From NCBI GenBank assembly GCA_035649175.1, contig DASRKB010000206.1, positions 1 through 55,054 of the forward strand: a DNA stretch of 55,054 bases, given 5' to 3'. Every line of letters starts with the position of its first letter. Within the stretch, counting starts at the first letter, position 1. The notes beneath the pieces are model-generated. The model had not been told where the DNA came from. It did not search any database and saw only the letters and a program-made list of their open reading frames with translations. Made by a program: the position numbers and the translations under genes. Below are positions 7,826 to 14,720 of the stretch, one piece after another. The DNA is from SCGC-AG-212-J23 sp035649175 (GTDB taxonomy: Bacteria > Pseudomonadota > Gammaproteobacteria > Burkholderiales > SG8-39).

Positions 7826-8524
7826 GTGCGCTTCGTCCTCCTCATGCTCCTCCTCTTCGCCGGCGTCGCGCATGCGCAGGACTACGCCCGGGAAGAGCGC
7901 TGGAGAGCCGAGGTGCTCGCAAACCTGGTTGTGGGCGACGCGCTGCGGATTGCCTCGCCCTCCGGGCATGCGTTTCTCGGCATCTACAAGGACGGAAAGC
8001 CGGACAAGCCCGCGGTGCTGCTGGTGCACGGGCTGGGCGTACATCCCGACCACGGCGTGATCGGCATTTTGCGCGTCGCGCTCTCCGACATGGGCTACGC
8101 CACGCTTTCGATCCAGATGCCGGTGCTCGCCTCCGACGCGCCGGCCGAGGACTACTATCCTGCCCTCTTCCCGGATGCGTCGCAGCGCATCGCCGCCGCC
8201 GCCGAGTGGCTCAAGCGATCCGGTGCGCGCAGGATCGTGCTCGTGTCCCACGGCCTGGGCGCGTGGATGAGTCAGCATTACCTCGAGCAGACGCGGTCTC
8301 CGCCGTTTGCCGGCTGGGTCGCCATGGGCCGCAGCGGCCCCATTCCTGCGCTGCCGCTGCCCGTGCTCGACGTCCACGGCGAGAAGGACAACCTCGCAGT
8401 GCTCGAGTCCGCGCCCGGGCGCAAGGCGGCGAAGCAGGTGATGATCCGCGGGGCGGACCACTTCTACATCGGAAGGGAGGAGGAACTCGCGCGCGTGCTC
8501 CGCGAGTTCATCGACCGACTCTAA
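7826..8524 (+). CDS. Exported alpha/beta-hydrolase-fold protein (DUF3530-like) lacking Ser nucleophile
   Basis: The 232-residue product starts at a GTG just before a clear signal peptide (VRFVLLMLLLFAGVAHA). The fold markers are LLVHGLGVHPD, a DMGYATLSIQMP strand, and LPVLDVHGEKDNL with a late His in GADHF. The nucleophile elbow reads SHGLGA (141-146), so Gly143 stands where Ser is expected in GHSLGA. It resembles DUF3530-type proteins. With no Ser/Cys/Asp nucleophile it is probably not a classical esterase. It is divergent from the LysR gene. Nothing notable is seen in the 140-nt gap after its stop. Confidence 0.65.
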   Translation: MRFVLLMLLLFAGVAHAQDYAREERWRAEVLANLVVGDALRIASPSGHAFLGIYKDGKPDKPAVLLVHGLGVHPDHGVIGILRVALSDMGYATLSIQMPVLASDAPAEDYYPALFPDASQRIAAAAEWLKRSGARRIVLVSHGLGAWMSQHYLEQTRSPPFAGWVAMGRSGPIPALPLPVLDVHGEKDNLAVLESAPGRKAAKQVMIRGADHFYIGREEELARVLREFIDRL

Positions 8525-8664
8525 GGGGAGGGGGGGTGAAAGAACAGAGGCACCTCAACCGCGCAGGCGGCATCCTGGTCGACGCGTTCCACTCTGCTCG
8601 CGCTCGCCAACCTGATCGTGCGCTACAGCTCGGCGCGCTTCCCCGCGGCGCGGTCGGAGGAGCG

Positions 8665-9864
8665 CTAGCCTCGTTCCGCGTGGGCCGGAGCGCGCAAGCG
8701 CTCCTTCAGCGCAAGCCACGCTGCTGCACCGGCCACGGCGGCGAGCGCCGGGAGCGCCGCGAGATTTACCTCGCGCCAGCCGCCAGCCGCGACGATACCG
8801 CCGGCGGCGAGGGAAGCCAGTGCCTGCGTGAGGAAGACCGCGAGCTCGTTTGCGCCCTGCGCGATAGCGCGCTCTTGCGGCCGGTAGGTGTCGGCGAGCA
8901 GGGTCGTGCCGCCGACATACAGAAAGTTCCAGCCAACCCCGAGCAGCACGAGCGCCCACCAGAACTCTCGAACCTGGTTGCCGGAAACCGCGACGCCCAC
9001 CGCGCCGAGATTGAGCAGCACGCCGACGAGCAGCACCGGGAGCACGCCGAACCGGCGCAGCAGAACGCCGGTCGCGAGCGATGGCGCGAACATCGCTACG
9101 ACGTGCGACGAGATCACGAACGCGGCGTCGCCGTAGGAATGGCCGCAGGCGTGCATGGCGATCGGCGTTGCGGTCATCACGAGGCTCATGACCCCGTAGC
9201 CCACGGCGCCCGCCAGGACGGCGACCCGGTATCGCGGCTGCGCCGCCACCTCAGCGAAGCGCCGCCCCGGCCCCGACGCTTTCTCGGGTGGGGGCTCCGC
9301 CAAGCGCCCACGGCGCAGCAGCGCCGCCGCCGCGAGGGCGAACAGAGCAAGCGAGAGATACGCGCCGGCAAACCTCGGCTCGAGGGCGTCGATTGTCAGG
9401 CGGCTCGCCGCCGGGCCTATCAAGCCGCCCACGAGGCCGCCGGCGAGCACCAGCGACACCGCGGTTCCGCGTGCCGCAGCGGGCACTGCGTCGGCCGCGG
9501 CGAAGCGGTAATACTGGCCGAAAGCGTTGAAGGCGCCGAAGGCGAGCGCCCCGGTGCACAGGAGCCAGAAGCTCCCTAACCGGACGGCGAGTGCGCACGC
9601 CGCTGCCGCGACGACGCCGATCAGCGCGCCGTGCACGAGCCCGGTGCGGCGCCCCGTGTGTCGCATGTAAAGCGACGCGGGCAGCGTCGCGGCAAGCGTA
9701 CCGAGGACGACGCAGCTCGCCGGCAGGGTGGCGAGTGCGGCACTCGGCGCGAGCGCGAGCCCGACGAGGCCGTTCACCGCCACCAGCGTAGAGGTGACCG
9801 AGAACAGCATCGCCTGGCTCCCGGCAAGCCGCGCGAGGCTGCCGTCGTCGCCGGCGGCGTTCAC
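8665..9864 (-). CDS. MFS transporter
   Basis: The product is a 399-residue major-facilitator permease with about 12 hydrophobic segments. The loop after the second helix (YMRHTGRRTGLVHG) fits the signature MFS loop 2-3, and there is a central hydrophilic loop around PPPEKASGPGRR. Its substrate cannot be predicted. The GTG start at 9864 overlaps the peroxiredoxin stop (GTGA), so the two genes are translationally coupled. The C-terminus ends in Arg/Lys-rich residues after the last helix. The frame extends far upstream without a stop, but that part is the shadow of the peroxiredoxin gene. Confidence 0.85.
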   Translation of the reverse strand: MNAAGDDGSLARLAGSQAMLFSVTSTLVAVNGLVGLALAPSAALATLPASCVVLGTLAATLPASLYMRHTGRRTGLVHGALIGVVAAAACALAVRLGSFWLLCTGALAFGAFNAFGQYYRFAAADAVPAAARGTAVSLVLAGGLVGGLIGPAASRLTIDALEPRFAGAYLSLALFALAAAALLRRGRLAEPPPEKASGPGRRFAEVAAQPRYRVAVLAGAVGYGVMSLVMTATPIAMHACGHSYGDAAFVISSHVVAMFAPSLATGVLLRRFGVLPVLLVGVLLNLGAVGVAVSGNQVREFWWALVLLGVGWNFLYVGGTTLLADTYRPQERAIAQGANELAVFLTQALASLAAGGIVAAGGWREVNLAALPALAAVAGAAAWLALKERLRAPAHAERG

Positions 9865-10520
9865 CGCGGCTGCGGCACGATCCGCAGATAGGGGCGCGGC
9901 GCGCTCCAGCCGGACGGGAACTGCCGTCGCGCTTCGTCCTCCGGCACGGATGCGAGGATGATGACGTCCTCGCCCTGCCGCCAGTTGACGGGCGTTGCCA
10001 CCTTGTGGCGCGCGGTGAGCTGCAGCGAGTCCAGCACGCGCAGGATCTCGTCGAAGTTGCGCCCGGTGCTCATCGGGTAGGCGACCATCAGCTTGATCGT
10101 CTTGTCGGGCCCGATGACGAAGACGTTCCGCACCGTGGCGTTGTCGACAGCGGTCCGCTTGGCCGCGGTTCCGGTCGCGTCCGCCGGCAGCATGCCGTAC
10201 AGGCGGGAGACCGCGAGATCCGCGTCCCCGATCACGGGATAGTCTGGGGCCTTCCCCTGGGTGTCGTGGATGTCCTTGAACCAGGCGAGGTGGCTCTCGA
10301 CGGAGTCGACGCTCAGGCCGATCACCTTGCAGTGGCGGCGATCGAATTCGGCTCTTAGCTTCGCCAAGTATCCGAGCTCGGTAGTGCACACCGGGGTGAA
10401 ATCCTTCGGGTGCGAGAAAAGCACACCCCAGGCGTCGCCCAGCCAGCGGTGAAAGCGGATACGTCCCTCGGTGGTATCGGCCTCGAAATCCGGCGCGATG
10501 TCGTTGATCCTCAGCGTCAC
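9861..10520 (-). CDS. 1-Cys peroxiredoxin (Prx6/AhpC-TSA family)
   Basis: The enzyme reduces hydroperoxides in the cytoplasm. The 219-residue product has the N-terminal thioredoxin-like domain with the peroxidatic site PVCTTE (Cys45) preceded by HPKDFTP. It also has the C-terminal domain typical of the Prx6 class (TPVNWRQGEDVIILASV). No resolving Cys is seen in the usual 2-Cys position. I chose the GTG at 10520 because a GGAGG site lies 10 nt before it; a TTG at 10541 is in frame but lies upstream of that site. It is coupled to the MFS gene. Confidence 0.92.
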   Translation of the reverse strand: MTLRINDIAPDFEADTTEGRIRFHRWLGDAWGVLFSHPKDFTPVCTTELGYLAKLRAEFDRRHCKVIGLSVDSVESHLAWFKDIHDTQGKAPDYPVIGDADLAVSRLYGMLPADATGTAAKRTAVDNATVRNVFVIGPDKTIKLMVAYPMSTGRNFDEILRVLDSLQLTARHKVATPVNWRQGEDVIILASVPEDEARRQFPSGWSAPRPYLRIVPQPR

Positions 10521-10689
10521 GGTGAGCAGCCCTCCATTCAAGTGGGGCTCCCACCTTAGCCACGAATGCCGGGCCGCGATATCCGCGCAGCGCAGGCACT
10601 ATCCGCGAATCGCACGGGTTACCCGACTGAAACACCGGCGATACGGAGCCGATACAGTGCCGGACCGCGCGCGCGAATACGATGCCGAC

Positions 10690-11691
10690 ATGGTCGAGCT
10701 GCTGCCGTGCAAGCCGATCCTGCACAGCCGGGATATCGAGGAGGCGCGCGCCTTCCTTGCGCCGCGCGGCGTCCGGCTCGATGTGCTCGGCGGCAAGCGG
10801 GAGCGGGAGGCGTTCGAGGTGCGCTACAACGGCGTGTACCTTCCTCGGCTGTGGTTCGGCTATCTGCGCTACGGCGCGGCCGTCTCCGCGCTCATCCATC
10901 CATCACGGGGCGACTACTGGGTCCACTTCCCGCTGCACGGCCGGCTTGAGATCGCCAATGGCTGGCGCACGCAGGAATACGACCCCTTGCACGCCGCCGT
11001 CACCTCGCCGCTCGATGCTTACAGCCTTCGCACCGGCGAACTGGGCGCGCGGATGAGCCTTTCGATCGGCGGCGAGGCGCTCACCCGCCACCTCTCGGAG
11101 ATGCTCGGCGCCGAAGTCCACGAACCGCTGCGCCTGTCGTGCACGATCGGCCTGGACGCCGGATTCGGTCGGGCGCTCGCGACGCTGCTCCACGCTATGG
11201 CGCGGGACGTGTGCGTCTCGGATGCCCTCTCGCACCCGCTGGTGGCCTCCGATTTCGAGCAGCTCATCATGACGAGCGTGCTGCTTTCGGTGCCGCACAA
11301 CCATTCCAGCGCGCTGAGTCGCCTCGATCGCGGGCTCGCGCCGCGCGATGTGCGCCGCGCCGTGGAGTTCCTGCACGCCAACGCGAACCGGCCTCTCACG
11401 CTCGGCGAGTTGGTGCGCGCCTCGGGCGTGGCCGGGAGGACGCTGCTCAAGCATTTCAAGGACGCGCACGGCGTTTCGCCGATGCGCTATCTGCGCAACT
11501 ACCGGCTGCAGCGCGTGCGCGAAGACCTGCGGCGCGAACCCGGCCGTTCGGTAAGCGAAATCGCCTTGCGGTGGGGCTTCGCTCACCTCGGGCGCTTCGC
11601 GCAGCAGTACCGGCAGCGTTTCGGCGAGCCGCCTTCGGCGGCGCGGCGCTCGGCCCGCCGCGGGGTTATTGCGCGCCCGCGGGCGCGGTAA
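10690..11691 (+). CDS. AraC-family transcriptional regulator
   Basis: The 333-residue product has an N-terminal cupin-like AraC-binding-2 domain (about 15-190) and a C-terminal double HTH. The HTH segments are LGELVRASGVAGRTLLKHFKD, VSPMRYLRNYRLQRVREDL and VSEIALRWGFAHLGRFAQQYR (quoted in part), typical of the AraC/XylS family. An in-frame GTG at 10657 is an alternative start. The 169-nt region between the divergent peroxiredoxin start and this ATG holds no gene and probably carries both promoters. The 3' end overlaps the convergent secreted-protein gene by 26 nt. The inducer is unknown. Confidence 0.88.
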   Translation: MVELLPCKPILHSRDIEEARAFLAPRGVRLDVLGGKREREAFEVRYNGVYLPRLWFGYLRYGAAVSALIHPSRGDYWVHFPLHGRLEIANGWRTQEYDPLHAAVTSPLDAYSLRTGELGARMSLSIGGEALTRHLSEMLGAEVHEPLRLSCTIGLDAGFGRALATLLHAMARDVCVSDALSHPLVASDFEQLIMTSVLLSVPHNHSSALSRLDRGLAPRDVRRAVEFLHANANRPLTLGELVRASGVAGRTLLKHFKDAHGVSPMRYLRNYRLQRVREDLRREPGRSVSEIALRWGFAHLGRFAQQYRQRFGEPPSAARRSARRGVIARPRAR

Positions 11692-13066
11692 CCTCGAAAG
11701 CGAAGCGGAAGGCGGGCAGGTCCTCGCCAGGATGGTCCGCCTCGTACGTGAGCTGCGGCAGGCGGAAGTTGACCGGGCGCGCTTCGGTGCCCTTGTAGAT
11801 CGCCGGGTAGAGGTCGATGAAGTGCCATCCGGGCTCGCCGCTCGCGCGGAGCTCGATCTGCACGTCGCCCTGGCTGTTGAAGCCGCAGGCATAGCCGATG
11901 TAGCGGTTGTCGTAGACGACGGTGTAGATGTTCGCCGTCTCGGTCCAGCCGACGCCTTTCAGTTGGATGGTGAACGGCGTGCCGGCCGGGCCGCGGTTGA
12001 CCGTGAGCGGGCGCGCGCTCGGCGCGATCCACAGCAGGCCCGTCTTCTTCTGCGCGCCCCGGCCGACCGCGAGCGCGTGCAGCCCGCCAAGGTCGTCGGG
12101 CGCGGAGAAGCGCAATTCCAGGGCGCCCTGCAGGTCGGCCCTGCCCGAGGCGATCACGCGCGTCGCCTCGCCCCATCCTTCGCCGGCGACCCGGTTGCCG
12201 AGGACCGTGCTCCATGCGAGCTCGTAGCGCTTGCCGGGGTCGAGGCCGCTCGCGCGAACCGCGACCGGCGCTGCTACCGCGGCGAAGGCGGGCGAGACCG
12301 CAAGCCCGCCCTGGGACGCAGGCAGCCGCTTCACCGCGCGCTGCGCCTGCGCGCTCGCCGGCGGCGGAAGCACGGGCGCGCCGGGAGTCACGCTGAAGTG
12401 CTTGACGAAGCGTGGGCGATCCGGCTCCGGCGACTGCTGCATGTTGCGGTAGGGGAAAGTGAAGTCGCCGTGCAGCAGCTCGAGCACGTGCACCCCGGGC
12501 TTGCCGGCCGCAGGAATGGTGAAGCGCGTCGAGCCGCGCGTTGTCACGGCCGATACCCAGCCGGTGGTGGCGTTGTCGTAGAGAAGGAGCCAGCTGTTCT
12601 GCAGGTGCCGCCAGCCGATGCCCTTCACCTCCACGGTGATCGGCGTGCCCGCAGGCCCGCTCGCCGGCGAGATGGTCATCGTCATGTCGACGCTGAATCC
12701 GGCCCGCGTGAAGACGCGATCGCCCTGTCGCAGCTCGACGTCATGCATGAAGCCGAAGTCCTCGGGCACGCGAAACTGCGCCGAGAAGCCGCCGGAGGCG
12801 TCGGTGTGCACCGTGGCGAGCGGCTCGGAAGCGGGCAGGTATTCGCGGCCGAGGTAGCGCTCGCCGTCTACTTTCCAGCGGCCCCGCACCGTGGTCCAGA
12901 CAAGCTCGAGGCGCGTTGCGGGCGGCAGGCCTGTGCCACGCACGAGCACCGGCGTTCCCACCGGCCCGTGCTGCGGCTCGAGCGTGAGTTTTCCGACGTA
13001 CTGGGCGAGCGCAAGCGGCGCGGCGACGAGCCAGAGCAGCGCGCCGAGTCCCGCCCTTGCCGTCAT
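11666..13066 (-). CDS. Secreted protein of tandem Ig/IPT-like beta domains
   Basis: The 466-residue product has a Sec signal ending at about residue 21 (PLALAQ). The rest is built from four related beta-rich modules of about 100 residues. Each begins with a variant of PxxGPxGTP followed by a V-x-V-x-G-x-G-(W/L) strand: GPVGTPVLVRGTGLP, GPAGTPITVEVKGIGW, a divergent third module and GPAGTPFTIQLKGVGW. Modules 2 and 4 also share YDN near a Trp/Tyr segment. No catalytic motif is apparent. It follows the 167-aa secreted gene by 7 nt, so the pair forms an operon. The likely role is extracellular or periplasmic binding, but this is inference. Confidence 0.65.
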   Translation of the reverse strand: MTARAGLGALLWLVAAPLALAQYVGKLTLEPQHGPVGTPVLVRGTGLPPATRLELVWTTVRGRWKVDGERYLGREYLPASEPLATVHTDASGGFSAQFRVPEDFGFMHDVELRQGDRVFTRAGFSVDMTMTISPASGPAGTPITVEVKGIGWRHLQNSWLLLYDNATTGWVSAVTTRGSTRFTIPAAGKPGVHVLELLHGDFTFPYRNMQQSPEPDRPRFVKHFSVTPGAPVLPPPASAQAQRAVKRLPASQGGLAVSPAFAAVAAPVAVRASGLDPGKRYELAWSTVLGNRVAGEGWGEATRVIASGRADLQGALELRFSAPDDLGGLHALAVGRGAQKKTGLLWIAPSARPLTVNRGPAGTPFTIQLKGVGWTETANIYTVVYDNRYIGYACGFNSQGDVQIELRASGEPGWHFIDLYPAIYKGTEARPVNFRLPQLTYEADHPGEDLPAFRFAFEVTAPAGAQ

Positions 13067-13073
13067 GGCGCCT

Positions 13074-13577
13074 CTATGGGACGACGGTGAGCTGCGACGG
13101 CGCCATCCTGAAGGGCTGCCAGGTCGCGCTGCGGCCCTGCTGATCGACGGCCGACACGGTGTAGGAGAGCGTTCCGGTCGGGTAGTCGGCCGGAATCCGC
13201 CACGAGATCGCCCAGAAGTGATCCGCGGGCTGCCCCTTCGGCGGATGCGGGCCGAACTTCATCGGGAACTTCTGCCCGTCAGGCAGTTCGACGTGCACCG
13301 TCTTCAGCGTCTTGTCGTCGAGGGCCTGCCCCGAGGCGGCATCGAGCACGCGCACCCGCCATACCACCGTCTCGTTGCGCCTGAACTGGCTCGCGAGCAC
13401 GCAGACCGGCGCCTTCACGCCGGCTGGCGGACGCCCGGTCACCATGTCGCCTTCGAAGAAGAACGGCGGCTGCGCGAAGCCTGGCGGGGCATGCAACGCG
13501 AGCAGCACGGCGAAAGCCGCGAGCCCGGGACATGCCATCCGCCTGCTGGCTACCGCGAGAAGTGCAACGGGATCCAT
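13074..13577 (-). CDS. Secreted beta-domain protein, partner of the tandem-domain protein
   Basis: The product is 167 residues, starting at an ATG with an AGGAGG site six nt upstream; a longer frame begins at 13607. A signal-like segment (ACPGLAAFAVLLALHAPPGFA) precedes a domain with alternating strands: VWRVRVLDAASG, KTVHVELPDGQKFPM and YPTGTLSYTVSAVDQQG. This looks like a fibronectin/Ig-type fold. I do not recognise a named family. It is the first gene of a two-gene operon with the tandem-domain protein. The only visible regulatory feature is the Fnr-like box upstream. Confidence 0.6.
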   Translation of the reverse strand: MDPVALLAVASRRMACPGLAAFAVLLALHAPPGFAQPPFFFEGDMVTGRPPAGVKAPVCVLASQFRRNETVVWRVRVLDAASGQALDDKTLKTVHVELPDGQKFPMKFGPHPPKGQPADHFWAISWRIPADYPTGTLSYTVSAVDQQGRSATWQPFRMAPSQLTVVP

Positions 13578-13625
13578 GAGCGCCTCCTGAAGCGTGCAGT
13601 CCAGCACGCACCCTGGCAGGCGCCC

Positions 13626-13639
13626 TTGATCTGGATCAG
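13626..13639 (-). promoter_or_regulatory. FNR/Crp-type half-site pair TTGAT-N4-ATCAG
   Basis: TTGATCTGGATCAG differs by one base from the FNR/ANR consensus TTGAT-N4-ATCAA. It lies about 50-60 nt upstream of the ATG of the 167-aa secreted protein gene and just after the apr-linked 54-aa gene. The position suits activation of the secreted-protein operon under low oxygen. Confidence 0.45.
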
Positions 13640-13670
13640 GTCAATCGATGGCCGTGTCTCTTCGGAACGC

Positions 13671-13835
13671 CTACGGCTTTTTCGGCGTCTTGTACTCGGC
13701 TTCCTTCTGGAACGGCGCCCAGATGGTCTCGTAGCCGACGAAGCCCTTTTCGTTCGCCGGCATTTGGCGCGTCGTCACGAAGCGCGCATGGCCGTCGGGA
13801 ACCTTGGGGGCGGGTTTCTTTTTTTCCTCATTCAT
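13671..13835 (-). CDS. 54-aa small basic protein at the end of the apr operon
   Basis: A short frame starts with ATG after a GAGGTGACTT ribosome site and encodes 54 residues. It opens MNEEKKKPAPKVPDGHARF, continues with QMPANEKGFVGYETIWAPF, and ends AEYKTPKKP. It has no signal peptide or membrane segment and no cysteine. It lies 13 nt after the SlyD-like gene on the same strand. The spacing, ribosome site and non-repetitive, protein-like composition support a real gene. I do not recognise a family. A role linked to APS reductase assembly or regulation is possible only by association. Confidence 0.6.
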   Translation of the reverse strand: MNEEKKKPAPKVPDGHARFVTTRQMPANEKGFVGYETIWAPFQKEAEYKTPKKP

Positions 13836-13848
13836 AAGTCACCTCTGG

Positions 13849-14367
13849 TCAAACCGGTCTCATGAGCGATGGGTCGATCGCCGGGCCCGCGACAATCGCC
13901 CCGCCCGCTCTTGTCTCTTCGTCGGTCGCATCGCGCACGGTGAGTATCTCGAGCGTGAAGACGACCTCTCGGCCGCAAAGCGGATTGTTGCCGTCGAGCG
14001 TCAGCGTCTCGTCGTCCATCCGCGTCACGAGGAAGCTGCGGGTCTGGCCCTTGTCGTTCTCCATGAGGATGGAGGTGCCGATTCTCCGATACTCCTCGGG
14101 GACGTTCTCGAGGCGATCGGTGACGACCAGCGACTCGTCCCTGGCACCGAAGATTCGATGGCCATCGATCGGCACTTCGATGATATCGCCGGCGGACTTG
14201 CCCTCCAGCGCCTTGTGGACCGAAGGGGACAGAATCTCGTTGTGCCCGTGGACATAACCCAGCGGGAACTCGACGCGGGTGAGGACATGCCCCGACTTCC
14301 TGTCGGTCACCTTGTACGTGAGCTCGACAAATTTGCCGTGCCCGATGATTTCAGAAGATGGAAGCAC
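13849..14367 (-). CDS. SlyD-like FKBP-type peptidyl-prolyl isomerase
   Basis: The 172-residue product has the FKBP strand LTYKVTDRKSGHVL, the FPLGYVHGHNEILSPSVHKALEGKSAGD segment (quoted in part) and NPLCGREVVFTLEIL, all hallmarks of SlyD-type chaperone/isomerases. The His/Cys-rich metal-binding tail of E. coli SlyD is absent. The GTG at 14367 has an AGGA site; an ATG at 14394 is also in frame. Either start overlaps the upstream 116-aa gene. It lies downstream of aprA, so it may help fold or mature APS reductase or its partners. That role is inferred from position only. Confidence 0.75.
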   Translation of the reverse strand: MLPSSEIIGHGKFVELTYKVTDRKSGHVLTRVEFPLGYVHGHNEILSPSVHKALEGKSAGDIIEVPIDGHRIFGARDESLVVTDRLENVPEEYRRIGTSILMENDKGQTRSFLVTRMDDETLTLDGNNPLCGREVVFTLEILTVRDATDEETRAGGAIVAGPAIDPSLMRPV

Positions 14368-14701
14368 CGAAGATCCTGACCTTGCCGTTTTCATAGCCGA
14401 GGACGAGCCGGCCGAGCCATTCGCCCGGCTTCTTGGTGCTGCGCTGCCGGTAGAGAACCGTCACATGCTCGCCCCGGCGGATGATGCCGAGAGCGTCGAC
14501 GTCCTCGCTGAGGCTCCTCGCCAGCTCGCTGTTCGCGAACTGGTGGTTCAACGCCACCTGGTCCATGGCGAGCGCCAGGGAGCTGGAGAAGTTTTTCGCG
14601 AAGTCCCCATATTTGCCTTCGTTTGAGGCTATGAGGAGCTCGCGCCACAAGGGCGCGGCGATGGCGAAGATCTCTTTGTCGGTCTTTTCGATGATATTCA
14701 A
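14351..14701 (-). CDS. 116-aa unknown protein between aprA and the SlyD-like gene
   Basis: This is a cytoplasmic, mixed alpha/beta protein with no signal peptide. It reads IFAIAAPLWRELLIASNEGK, then FSSSLALAMDQVALNHQF, then LYRQRSTKKPGEWLGRLVLG. It has no cysteine and no motif I recognise. The N-terminal half looks helical and the C-terminal third looks like an antiparallel sheet, a layout reminiscent of small NTF2-like or DUF-type proteins. It starts 19 nt after the aprA stop and overlaps the SlyD-like gene, so it belongs to the apr transcription unit. Confidence 0.6.
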   Translation of the reverse strand: MNIIEKTDKEIFAIAAPLWRELLIASNEGKYGDFAKNFSSSLALAMDQVALNHQFANSELARSLSEDVDALGIIRRGEHVTVLYRQRSTKKPGEWLGRLVLGYENGKVRIFGASIF

Positions 14702-14720
14702 ACTGCGACTGGTCGTCCTG

